64,000 bases of DNA from Brachionus koreanus (Eukaryota; Rotifera; Eurotatoria; Ploima; Brachionidae): the NCBI GenBank assembly GCA_016987375.1, contig PJRA01000412.1:2051450-2115449 (forward strand), in the 5' to 3' direction. This document shows positions 46,401 to 58,000 of this stretch, piece after piece (the first letter of the stretch is position 1; every line of letters starts with the position of its first letter). The translations under genes and the position numbers were made by a program. The notes below the pieces were generated by a model. The model made no database searches, was not told where the DNA came from, and worked only from the letters and a program-made list of their open reading frames with translations.

Positions 46401-46576
46401 AATCCATTATTTTTTCTTTAATTTAGGTTTTTTTATAAAAATATTACTTCACTATAGCCATTTGATTTATAGTGATGGGTTCCATATGATTTTTCAAAGA
46501 AATTTAAAATTCTGAATTCATTTATGTGTTTTTTCGAGCTCTCACTAATCATTTCATAATTTATTTTTTCGACCAT
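43444..46576 (-). CDS. SLC6 Na+/Cl--coupled transporter C
   Basis: Fifteen exons on the minus strand: 46576-46448, 46387-46267, 46223-45894, 45837-45651, 45595-45318, 45276-45174, 44764-44715, 44655-44581, 44528-44437, 44382-44362, 44302-44282, 44229-44099, 44047-43962, 43912-43629, 43578-43444 (680 aa). TM1 is [20 protein letters not shown], followed by [14 protein letters not shown]6/7 read [13 protein letters not shown] and [12 protein letters not shown]. As in B, the Na1 Asn is Ala (Ala85). EL2 is the most divergent: [10 protein letters not shown] is kept but the following loop differs. The N-terminus is longer (about 65 residues before the first conserved Trp). Two exons of 21 nt each encode VLGLDTM and MASVETL. 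It is the most divergent of the tandem trio and faces NAT9 head-to-head. Confidence 0.95.
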
Positions 46577-47069
46577 TTTTTAACGGTGGTTAGAAAATTC
46601 TGAAATAAAATAAAAATCTTTTATTCTTTTACTAAACAATTACAAGTCTTTTTATATGTATTTTAATTCAGATTTATGTTAAATGAAGAAGAGGATTTTT
46701 TTTACTTTTTATATCAGACTAAGATTTTGAACCGACTCGTTAACATTCAATATTTTAAAGCTAACTTTAATTTTAATAATTTTTCTCTCGAGAATAAGAC
46801 CAGATTGATTGAGACAACTATTTAAATTTTTTTTATTCAGAATTAGATCAAGAAACTAGAATACTTTTTTAAATAAGCAACAAAGCAAAATAATAAATTT
46901 ATGTTTGATGTTTAATTTTTAAAATTAATAAATCAAATTTCAAAGAATTTAGATTGAACTTTATTTCAATTAAATTAAAAAAAAACATATGCTTAGAAGC
47001 ATGTGATTGAAATTTTGGATTCTTTTTCATTAAAATTTTTTTCTAAAATTTCAAATTGAATTTGTTAGA
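46577..47069. promoter_or_regulatory. divergent promoter region SLC6-C / NAT9
   Basis: 493 bp between two start codons pointing away from each other, so both promoters must be here or overlap. The sequence is A/T-rich and no specific element is recognisable. Confidence 0.4.
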
Positions 47070-47696
47070 ATGAAAATCAATCAAAATACAAGGATTATTG
47101 GTCAGAAAGTTATCCTAGTCCCGTATCGAAAGCATCACGTAGCTAAGTATCATGAGTGGATGTCGGTTAAAGAAATTCAAGAGTTAACAGCTTCCGAGCC
47201 CCTTAGTTTGGAAGAGGAATATGAGATGCAAGCAAAGTGGCAAAATGATTCAGACAAGCTAACTTTTATAGTTCTTAGAAAAGATTTATTTGATGCTTCA
47301 AACTCAGCTGATATCCAAACTAAAGAAATTGAATCGATGATAGGTGATGTGAATTGTTTTATTAGTGTGGATTTTGATGAAGAAAACAAATACCTTGGCG
47401 AGCTGGAAATCATGATTGTTGATAAAAATAACCGTGGTCTTGGATATGGTTCAGAGTCAATTCGTTTATTGATTAATTATTGTACTAGTTTATTGCGTGA
47501 TCCTAAAATAAATGAATTTGTGGTGAAAATAACTGAGGGAAATGAGGCAAGTGTTGAAATGTTCAAAAAATTTGGTTTTCAATTCAGTAAGAAAATATCA
47601 GCGTTCAATCAAATCGAGCTAAAAATTAACGTTGACCAATGTCTAGAATTAAGTTTAGCAAAAAATTTCTTTATTGACAGCAATTATTTAATTTAA
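47070..47696 (+). CDS. NAT9: N-acetyltransferase 9 (GNAT family)
   Basis: Single-exon, 208 aa, against about 207 for human NAT9. The start MKINQNTRIIGQKVILVPYR and HVAKYHEWM, ELTASEPLSLEEEYEMQAKW are close to NAT9 of other animals. The GNAT acetyl-CoA loop RGLGYGSE sits at 122-129, preceded by the beta strand LGELEIMIVD. In flies NAT9 stabilises microtubules; acetyltransferase activity on a protein substrate is inferred from the family. The lack of introns is unusual for this locus, where nearly every other gene is split, but no poly-A tail or target duplication suggests a retrocopy. Confidence 0.95.
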   Translation: MKINQNTRIIGQKVILVPYRKHHVAKYHEWMSVKEIQELTASEPLSLEEEYEMQAKWQNDSDKLTFIVLRKDLFDASNSADIQTKEIESMIGDVNCFISVDFDEENKYLGELEIMIVDKNNRGLGYGSESIRLLINYCTSLLRDPKINEFVVKITEGNEASVEMFKKFGFQFSKKISAFNQIELKINVDQCLELSLAKNFFIDSNYLI

Positions 47697-48622
47697 AATG
47701 GTAGAATAAATTTATTTGAAAAAAGAAAAATTTTGAATGTTTTGCTGAAAAATTGATTTTAAAATTTAATTAAAATATTCCTCAAAAAAGATGAAAAATT
47801 TTGGAATAATTTAAAGGTAAAATTTTGTTCATTTTTTAAATTAATTTAATATTCTCACCCCGAGCATGGTAACCAAATTATTTATTTTTTAGTCATTGGT
47901 GAATTATTATTTTTTAAAAATATTTTTTCATACTCATTTTTTTAAAATTGATTTTTTCTTGGATTTATTATAAAATTATTATTGATTTAAAAAAAAATAA
48001 AAAAAATTATGCTTGAATTAGATTATGATATTTGATAGATGCAAATTTTAAAATTAAATCTATTGATCTTTAAGTATTTTTTCACTAAAATGCCTCAAGA
48101 TTTTTAATTTTAGGTGTCAAATAAACCAAACTTGTCTGGTATAATTTGATATTATTTTAAATGAATTTATCTTTGTTAAACGAGCTATTTAAAAGCGCAC
48201 ATAAATAATTCGATATAGATGGGTGTGTTTGAATTTATTTTATTATAAATTTGCCAACAGAGTTTATTTTAATGGAAATTTTTTTAATGCCATACAACTT
48301 ATTCAGCATTAGTAAAAAATTTGCATTTTTAGCTAAGCACGTTGTATCATAATTTTTTTACTTTTGCATCTAGTTCTTAAAATACAATTTATTTTTTAAA
48401 GCATTAAATTAGTTGAAGCTAAAATTAAGTCTCACTACTCATTATTAAAAGTTACACCTTGCCAAGCTTACATTAAACTAAGGTTTTCTCTTTCACTCTC
48501 GACTAAAATTAAAAATATAATATTTTTTCGCTTTGTTTTTGCAAAAAAGTCTATTTTATTTTTTAGTTTCTGATTAGTTCACCACGTTTTATATTTAAGC
48601 ATTTAGATTTTCGAATTAAGCA
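47697..48622. other. intergenic region NAT9 - CBS
   Basis: About 0.9 kb, A/T-rich. Both genes point the same way, so it holds the NAT9 3' flank and CBS promoter. No further feature recognised. Confidence 0.6.
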
Positions 48623-50651
48623 ATGTCGAATTTGTGCCCTGTCAAAAACTTTATTCGACCAGATAAGCCACATGCTTGTACTTATGCCCAATCATTAGAA
48701 CTGGCATCCAAGTTCGAATCCCCTCATCATCATGTCAACAAGTACATATGCATTTATTTCACCTTTTTTTCATCTTACTTTTCTCCCAAAGACCAGAAAG
48801 ACACTCAAACACTCCATGCTCTAGTATTCTCGAAATGGTCGGTAATACTCCACTTGTTCTTTTGAAGAATCTTTCTCAAGATCATGGAATAAAATGCAAT
48901 TTATGTATATAAGTTTTTTATTTCCATAATAAAATATTTTAATTTTTTCCAACTCTTTAGATGCCAAATGTGAATATTTGAATGCAGGTGGCAGTGTCAA
49001 AGATCGAATAGGTGCTATTGAAATTGAGCCTATTTAATTTTTAATTTAAATTTTCAAATAAAGGCATCCGAATGATTGAGGAAGCTGAAAGAATGGGTCA
49101 AATTAAACCTGGTGATTACATTATCGAGCCAACAAGCGGCAATACAGGAATTGGTTTAGCTTTGACATGTGCAGTCAAAGGCTATAAATGTATTATTGTA
49201 AAGATTTTATGAAAGAATTTTTTTTTTTTTAATTAATTTATCTATTTAAGGTGATGCCTGAAAAAATGTCAAAAGAAAAAGTAAAATAAATTGACTTTAT
49301 TTTTATAAATAACTAAAAATTTAATTAAATTTCTGAAATAGAATGACGTTTTAAAAGCATTAGGAGCAACCATAATTCGTACCCCCACTAGTGCTGCATT
49401 TGATGCACCAAATTCTCACATAAGCGAGGCACAGCGAATAAAAGAACGTTTAAATGCAGAAAATCCTGGATGTGCATTCATTCTGGATCAATACACTAAT
49501 CCCTATAACCCTTTGGCTCATTATGATGGAACTGCCGAAGAAATTGTCAATCAGTTAAATGGAAAAGTAGATTTAATAATTTCAGCAGCTGGTACTGGTG
49601 GAACTATATGTGGTATAGCCCGCAAAATTAAAGAAAAATGTCCAAATTGCATTGTAGTTGGTGTTGATCCGGTTGGATCTTTGCTTGCTTTGCCAAATAG
49701 TTTAAATGAATTTACGGGATCCGGTTTTTACGAAGTGGAAGGAATAGGCTATGATTTTTTGCCTACGGTTCTGGACAGAAAACACGTAGATTACTGGTAT
49801 AAATCAATTGACAAGGAATCTTTTCTGATGTCACGACAACTGATTAAGAGAGAAGGTATCTTATGCGGAGGCTCAAGTGGCTCAGCAACATATTGTGCTA
49901 TTGAAGCTATCAAGAAATTCGGTTTAAAAGAAGACCAAAATGTGGTAATAATTTTGCCAGACTCAATCAGAAACTACATGTAAAAAATTTTGCATTTTTA
50001 TCATCAATCTAAATAATTAATTTAAAACTGTTCCTAGGACTAAGTATTTGAGTGATGAATGGATGATAACAAGAGGATTTATGGAGCCGACTTTAGGAGA
50101 AAATGATCCTTGGTGGACTTCATTACCCAGTACTTATTTAAAAGATTGTTTAAAACCTATTTCAGAATATGTTATTGATGATTCTGTAAATGTTTCTAAA
50201 GCAATTCAAGTTTTAAAAGAAAAATCAATTGATATTTTGCTCCAATTTCAAAATGGGTAAATAAAATAAATATCAAATTAGTTATTTCATACTAAATATA
50301 AAATTTGTCAGAATTTTGAAAAATGTAATAAGTAAAAAAAATATAATGAACAAATTAGTTCTTGGAGCGATCACTCCAAATGATGCTGTTTCCAAAGCTG
50401 CTTTGGATCGTTTCATTACAATTACTTTAACGGATAAATTAAAAAAACTTCAGTGTTCATTGGAATCTGAAGGTTATGCCATTATCCTAAAAGAGCCTAA
50501 AAGTATTAAATTTCTTTAAGTAATTTTCTATTTGTATTAATTTCTTTTTTGTCCAATTTTAGACAATCAAATTAACCTAGAAGATATTTTTGGAATTGTC
50601 GATTCCGATCAATTTTTAGAATTTATCAGCACAAATAACAACCATTTATGA
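48623..50651 (+). CDS. CBS: cystathionine beta-synthase
   Basis: Nine exons: 48623-48741, 48792-48904, 48961-49011, 49064-49197, 49251-49280, 49342-49979, 50038-50256, 50312-50502, 50563-50651 (527 aa; human 551). It condenses serine with homocysteine using PLP in the transsulfuration pathway in the cytosol. The PLP lysine is Lys91 in [18 protein letters not shown] and GTGGTI bind cofactor. The N-terminus keeps the haem ligands of animal CBS as Cys19 (ACTY) and His35 (ESPHHH), though three residues further apart than in human. The CxxC (EKCPNC) is present. The C-terminal Bateman pair is diverged but recognisable up to [15 protein letters not shown]. The donor of exon 8 (AAAA|gtatta) was chosen because reading on reaches an in-frame TAA 13 nt later; an unspliced form would lose 29 residues. 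Confidence 0.95.
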
Positions 50652-53600
50652 AAATTTTTTTATATTAAAATTTGATTTTTTAATAAAAAAATTAAATGCT
50701 TTTGAGATTTAATTGACAATAAGGAATGATTGAAAAAAAATTCTCCATCCATTTGAGTAATTATTTTTCTAAAAAAAATTTCTTCATTTAAAGAAAATAT
50801 ATAAATAAATTTTTTCAAATTATTTGAAAATAAAATAATAAAATTAAAAAAAAGCATAAAATGATATCTGCAATCAATAAGAATTGATTAGCTAATTTAG
50901 CCCTGTATATCTCAAAATAAAATGAGATAATCATAAGACATTTATAAGACTGAAAATCTTCCTACGATTATTAAATCAATAAAATTAATCAAGATTAAAT
51001 CTTAAAAAATATATGTAGGTTTCGAATTTTTTTATTTTCGAGTAAAAAATTGATCACTTGTTTTTAAATTAAATATCTTAACAAAAAAAATTAGATAGCA
51101 TTTCAAATAAAAAAAATGGACAAAATCCAATAATTATTTCATTTATTTAAAAAACAAATATTGCCTATTAATGATTTTTAAGATTAGATTATGTTTTCTT
51201 AGACGTCATTAAAGCCTTTTTAAATTCTGTGATTAAAAATATAAATTTCCTCATCAATAGCAGTTTTTTTTAGATATAAATATTAAAATTTGAATGGGAA
51301 AAATCATTATATGAAATTTGAGCCTAACCTTTGAATATTAGAACTTTTTTCAATCGTTAGAATAATTTAATTAAATCATTTTAAAAAGACTTAAATAAAC
51401 TCATTAATAGAATTTTTTGAAATTTTTATCATAAAAGCATCAACTAATATATTTCAAAACTCGATAATGCAATTTAATTTGTAAAAAAGAAAACTTTGAC
51501 GAGATTTTTAAAACTTAGTGAAATTAATTTAAAATTGAATTATTTTATTTTAGATTTAAACTAGGATCTAGAAAAAATTTATTTATACATGGTCTAGCCT
51601 AAATTTTTTATCTCATATTTTAAAACTTAATTATTTTATTATATAGTTTTAAACTATTTATCTTTTACTTTTTTATCTTGATAATTTAAATTTAGTTTTC
51701 AGGATTCTATATATATTATTCGGCTTCAAATAAATTTTTAAGAATTCAATTTTTTTTTTAAAACGATGTTTCATTCGTTTTTTCGTGCCGTTAGATCTTC
51801 AAAATTAGCGTTTAATTAATTTCTCGAACTTAGAAATGTCAAAAATATACTTAAAGGTGTTTTTTAAAGAAATGAGCTAAATTAAAATTTATTTAATAGA
51901 TAGATTCATTGAGCTAAAAGCATTTTATGATTAATTATTTTAGAAATGGCTTGGGCGTCTAAAGCTATTTAAATGAATTTAATATTTTTTCAATTTTATT
52001 TATTTAAAGATTTTAAAATATTGATTTCTTTATTATCTTAATCAAATTAGAATTAAAATCAAATTCATCCAGTTATGATTACATGCATGCAGTTCAGAAT
52101 GTATGCAGTTTAGATATTTTAAATAACTATTTTAGTAAGCAAAAATTATTTTTTAATATGAATATCAATTCCATTAAGAAGGGATATATATCATTTATCT
52201 TTTTTTAAATAAGATAGTTATTTTTAAATTTTAGGACGCAGTAAAGCTATTACTAATATGGTATTTATCACTCATATATTTAGCACTTGTTGTTTTATAA
52301 ATTTCGAACGTTTTTATTTTTTGAAAAACTTCCTTAATTAAAAATTTTACATTAAGGAAATAATTTTTTATTGAATCTCATTTAGAAAATTATTCAATGG
52401 TAGAATTTTTGTTTGAAATACGTAGATTTCATTGATGAAATTTCGGATAAGTGAGGAAAAAAGTAAGTGTCTATATGGAATAATCATTCTCCTGCCTTTT
52501 CTTGTCGGTTTGATTGAATTCGTTTGTATGGACGTAAATAATGATTTAATCATAACATTATCTTTTAAATACATGATTTAAAAAGGGTTAGATCATTCAT
52601 TCATTTATTTTTAGGGATTTTTGAGACTTACAAATAGTCTGTTGTTTTAACTTTTGTTACCCTATCTAAATGATTAATATTTCAGGATTTGATCTTTTTA
52701 AAATATTTTAATGATTAATTCTATTGTCAGAATCATTAAGATTTTTATCTGTGATAATTTAAATTTTTAATTGTTTTATTTTACTCAGTTTTTTTTATAT
52801 AGATAAGTAAATAATATTGAATTTTTTTATGATGATATCAACAAATACGGTTTTATAGTATGTTTTTGACAAGAAAATTCTAGCAAAACGCCTTATGATT
52901 AAAAGTGTTTATTGAAAAAAAAAATTGAAAATATATTTGAAATTAGTCATTTGAACCAATATAAATAATCTTTATTTAAATCGTTATATAAAATATATTA
53001 TTCCTTAATTTAAAAATTAAGGATTAAATTTTAAATTTTTATTAACAATTAATCTAACTAAATAACTTCGTTTTAATTTAAAGATAAAAATTATAGTTAT
53101 TATTTAATTTGAATTTTTTCATTTTATTTGGAAAAAAAAAACGATAAGTTAAGTTCATAAATTAGCTTATTAAAATGAATAGTTGTTATATATTTAATAA
53201 ATGATTATTAATCCTACAAGTTATAAAACTTTTATCAGGAATTCAATTCTACATCTAGTTGAATTTAACAATAAGATTATTGTTAAATAAAATATTTGCT
53301 TAAGTTTTTAATAAAACTGTCAACAATATTTAAACGCCTTCATCGTTTTGCATTAATTTTTTTTTCAATTAAAACAATTTAGTATTTAAAGAGAATGAAT
53401 GAGGAAAACATTTAAATTTTGTTTTTAATTTTATTTTACAAATTAAAAAATTAGCTAAAAAAAAAACGAAACATTTTTTTGTGTTAGGAATGCTGAAATT
53501 TTATGTGTACTGATTGATGACATAACACATTTGTACGGTATTTGCTTGTCAAAAATTTTCATCTAACTATATAGAGTCTAAGGCTTCTATCAAAAAAGAG

Positions 53601-54064
53601 ATGAGTTTGCATTCCTGTAGATCTAATTTTGTCGGAATAAATTGAAATTCGACTAGATGAATAATAAATTTGTGTTCGCTTATAGTTAATTAAGAAATTA
53701 GAAATTATTTAATATGCAAAAGCAAACCACTTATAATTAGCAGGAAGACTTTGGCAAGTCTAAATACGCCTTCGATCGTGATTTGATATTTTTTTTAAGT
53801 TTCTAATTTTTGTTTGTGTTGAAATAAATATAAAAATTTATTTTGAAAAGCCATTTAACTAATTAAAAAACGTAGTTATTAATCTGATATTAAATTTTAT
53901 TTTCACCATATAAAACAAATCATTTTTCAATATTAAATTCTATCACATTTATTCATGGTATAAATAGAAAAATGCTGCGATTCGTTTTTCAGTCATAAAA
54001 TAAATCTTAAAATTTTATTCTAGAAAAAAAAATAAATCAGAAAAAAACGATTTTCAAAACAGAA
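50652..54064. other. 3.4-kb gene desert
   Basis: No ORF above noise, no recognised transposon blocks and no RNA gene seen on either strand. The sequence is A/T-rich throughout with many homopolymer runs. Promoter elements of the peptide-precursor gene probably lie at its right end. Confidence 0.55.
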
Positions 54065-54573
54065 ATGAAATACAACACTCAAATCTTAATAGTTGGTTGT
54101 TCATTGATTGTTTTTTTTTGCTGCTTTTCAAGTGCTGCTTCGCTGCCAGAAGTCAAACAGTCAAAGTAATTTTTCATTAAAGCGCTTTTTTTTTTAAATA
54201 AAATAATATCATTATAAAATCTAAGGGTTAAAAGAAGTCCTTATCTAAGATTGGATGAGCTTAGCACAAAAATTTATTTGGCTAAGAACAAACTTGGAGG
54301 TGGCATGATAGATCCTTTGGAAATGTAACTTTGCTGAGTAATAAAAAAAATTTCAAAATTCTTAATTTCTCATTTTAATAAAGCGGAAAACGATCGGAAG
54401 ACTCCTATAATGCAGTTGACAACAGTGAAATTCAGCTAGCTGTTATCCTCTATGATGGATTGTCAGAATGCATTAATCGAGAAAATTGTTCTAGAGCTTT
54501 GTAAGATTTTTATATAAAAAGGTTAATTTTGGGTTAAATTTTATTTTTTAGGAAACTATTACTCGATAATTAA
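54065..54573 (+). CDS. predicted secreted neuropeptide precursor with amidated peptide
   Basis: Four exons: 54065-54165, 54226-54324, 54384-54500, 54552-54573 (112 aa), all with GT..AG borders and open frame. MKYNTQILIVGCSLIVFFCC then FSSAAS is a classic signal peptide. After a short spacer comes KVKR, then a 30-residue peptide that starts SPYLRLDELS and ends MIDPLEI, then GKR: dibasic cleavage on both sides with a Gly amide donor, as in bioactive neuropeptides. The C-terminal flank has two Cys six apart (SECINRENCSRA) and ends KLLLDN. No known peptide family was recognised. A TATA-like tataaa (53970) lies about 95 bp upstream, and AATAAA (about 54686) follows the stop. The alternative is an unrelated small secreted protein. 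Confidence 0.7.
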
Positions 54574-55072
54574 TGTGTTCAGGCCAAGCATTTTAAACTA
54601 TGATTCAATAATAATTTTTAAAAATGAATCTTTTTTTATTGGGAATTTTTTTTTTTAACTATTTTCTTAAACAAAAATATTATTCAATAAAAAAAATTAA
54701 AAATTTTAAGCAGTATGTCATGAAATTTTTTGTTTATTTTTTAGATTCCTTTATATAGTTTTTTTTTTGTCGATAAATTTGTAAATTTAATTTGTCTAAT
54801 TTTTTTGACCAAAGATCAAATTAAATAAATGAAAGACAAAATAAAATAAATTTTTATATTTTCTTATATTATGATTACAGCATATGTCAAAAATAATATA
54901 TTTCCTGAGTCGTAAAGTAATTTTTCCTTTATTGTCTAAACAATAAAAAAGAAAATGATAAACAAAATAATCAATAAGCTTAAATAAAAAAATGTGATTA
55001 TTAATAATTTTATTTCGAATTTAATTTAAAAGAAAATAATAAAAACATCTCATTTAATCTAATTTGAAAATC
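54574..55072. other. convergent intergenic region, peptide precursor / TPP2
   Basis: About 0.5 kb of 3' flanks of two converging genes with polyadenylation-like AATAAA signals on the plus strand. Nothing else seen. Confidence 0.6.
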
Positions 55073-58000
55073 TTAAAAACAGGCGAATTTCGATTGATAT
55101 TTTATAGCTAAATGGCTTTCTTGATAATTGAGAGCGTATTTAAGATTCATTTCTCGTAATACCTTAAAAAAAAACAATGATTCAAAATAAAATTTTTATA
55201 AAGATTTTACATTTAAAATCGACTGATCGACTGATTTTGTTCCCAATTTTTCCTCTTGATGTCTAAACAAAATTTTCAACGCTTTTCCAAATAATCTTAA
55301 ATGTAAGAAAAACTTGAGAGTGAATTTCGAAACCTTAAAAAAAATGTAATTTTTAGCTTAGATATAAAAATAGTTCATTTACTTTATCATCATTGATATC
55401 AAAATATTTCTGAATAGATTTATATACTGATTTTATATCATCATTTAATTCTATACTCTTATACTCTTCTGAATCATCATTGTCTCCAAATTTTTCAATC
55501 AATTGCTTTTCAATAAGTGCTACACCCTGATAAACTAAAAGATCCGTCATCCAATTTTTTTGATGATCGAAATCTCTTTATAAAAAAATTTAAAATTAAT
55601 TTTTTAAATATTTAAAATTTTTTTTTCACTTTTTTTCTTCATCAGATTCATGATGTTTTTTGCCAAGAAATTTGAGTAAGCCATCTTGATCTATCTTATC
55701 AATTGCAGTTTTAGTCAACTCAATGATCTCATTAAAATATTGTAATTTTTTCTCGCTTTGATCTTTCTTGAGTGGTGAAATTTGCTTCTCCAAAAATTGA
55801 ATTCTATTTAAATAAACTGGGATGTGATCTGGAAATTCATTCCTTAAACTTTCAAAAATTGTATCTATTTTTGATATGTACGAAACTCTTGTATCTCTCA
55901 ACGCTTCATGTAGTTTATCCTCTTCGCTTTTAGATTTTGACTCATTAGAATCGTTTTTTTTACTTCCATGCTTTTCAGCTTTTTTGCCATGATTATTAAC
56001 TTGGTATAAGATTTTATATTTGTCAACTTTGTTTGCTGAAGAGTCTTTGAAAAACGAAATTTCACCGCTCAAAAATTGCCCATTTGTGGCACCTTTTGGT
56101 AACTTATCATCTGGAATCGGCTGCAAGAAATAGCTCTTTTCTGTATTTTTTTGAATTTTTTCTACGCTTGCTTTTTTACCACTACAACGCATTACATTCA
56201 CTTGAGATGAATAAACATCTTGATTCACTGATGAAATTGAATGACGCAAATAAAGGCTGGTTTCTTTGATTTTTTCAAGAGATTCTATTTTTTCATGACG
56301 CACAAACAGGCGAATAATGTAGTCACCTTTATCAATTGTTTTTGTATACTTTAATTAAATATGAAATGTTTTTTTTTTCAAATAAAAATTTTTTTTCTTT
56401 ACTTTGTAAATAATTGGAAATGCATCTCCACTCAGCACCAATTTTTTAGAATTTGATTCATAAATCATCCAAAAAACAGATTGAAATTCATTTTCATATA
56501 GAAAATTGCTAATGAAGGGAACCTCGCAACCTACTTCACCTGATTTTGACTTTTTTAACTCATTAGTCTTTGATGAAAAAAAAACCTAAGACTTTACCTG
56601 ATGAAAATTATAGGTTAGAATCAGCTGATAAATTGGTTTAATTACTCCCATAGATGGCTTTACTTTTTCAATTTGATATTCATGAGGCTTTAATGGTTGA
56701 ACAATATGCTTGTAAGAAACAGTAGGCTCACATTCTTCTGTTCTTAAATATGATCCAATATCAATACGATATGGTTGACTTGACATGACGCAGAATTCAC
56801 TTCCATTACGACAATAAAGGCCATTTAAACGAATTTTATAAGAAGCTGAACAATTTCCAATGTTTGACCAATTTTTGGCAATGGTTACTTGAAAAATTTT
56901 ATTTGACTTGAAAAAAATAAACAAAAGAAATGCACAAAAGTTTATTTTTTGTTAATTATACTTGAACTTTGAATTTTAATTTGAATTCGTTTGAAAGATT
57001 TAAACGATAAACTTCTTCAACTGCTTCATCAGTAGGAGTGCGAAAATTTTCCAATGTAAAAGTCTGAACGAAAAATAAAGGTGCATGATCTCTATTTGAA
57101 CCATCCTGGTCAGTTTTTAAAACAAGCTCTATTTTAAATTAAAGATAAATTAAGATCTTTAAATATTAATTCGCTAGCTAAAATTTGTTCACAAATATGT
57201 ATGTATTTATATATAATTCTTATAAAAGAATAAATATTTATTCTATTTTTAATTAAAAAAGATGCAACTTTAAATTTAAGTTAAACGTTTTTTACAATAA
57301 AAAATAATTAATTTTTAAAGGTAAATCTATGTGATTTTACAAAAATTATATATACCCAAAGATTAAAATATTAGTCAATTTGATCTTATAAAGAATCAAA
57401 TATACCAAAAATTAAATTTTGGCTAATTACTTAATTTTACTAGAAAATCCATTTATGTTGATCATTTTTTTGAAGATCAATGATAACTCAAATAATTTTT
57501 CTCCTGTGATTTTATTTTATTCAAATAATTTTTCTATTTTGATATTGCTTTCAAACATATCTAATATCTAAGAGTCATTAACTATCTATTTTATTAATTT
57601 TAAAAAAATTTATCAGTTTTATCTTCAAATTTACTCATCTAGTATTTATTTTTTTATTATTTGAAAAATAAATTTGGTAATTTTCTGGGACTTACCCGAA
57701 CGACAAAAGCCTTTTATTCAGCTCCCTTGCTAATGTTTGTTATTTAATATATAAACAAAATTTAAAATAATATAATTTAGAAGTTTTTGAAGATTTAAGA
57801 TTTAAAATTAAATTTGACTAATTATACTATAATTTACATTTTTGTCACATAAAAATATAGAAAATTTAATTTAAATTTTTTAGAATTTAGTTTAATCTAG
57901 TATTTTATTATACTTTTAATTTTGATAATTTATCAACAAGTGATCAAAAAATTAAGATTATGTTTATTTTTTTGTACTATTGCCTTGAACAATATTAAAT

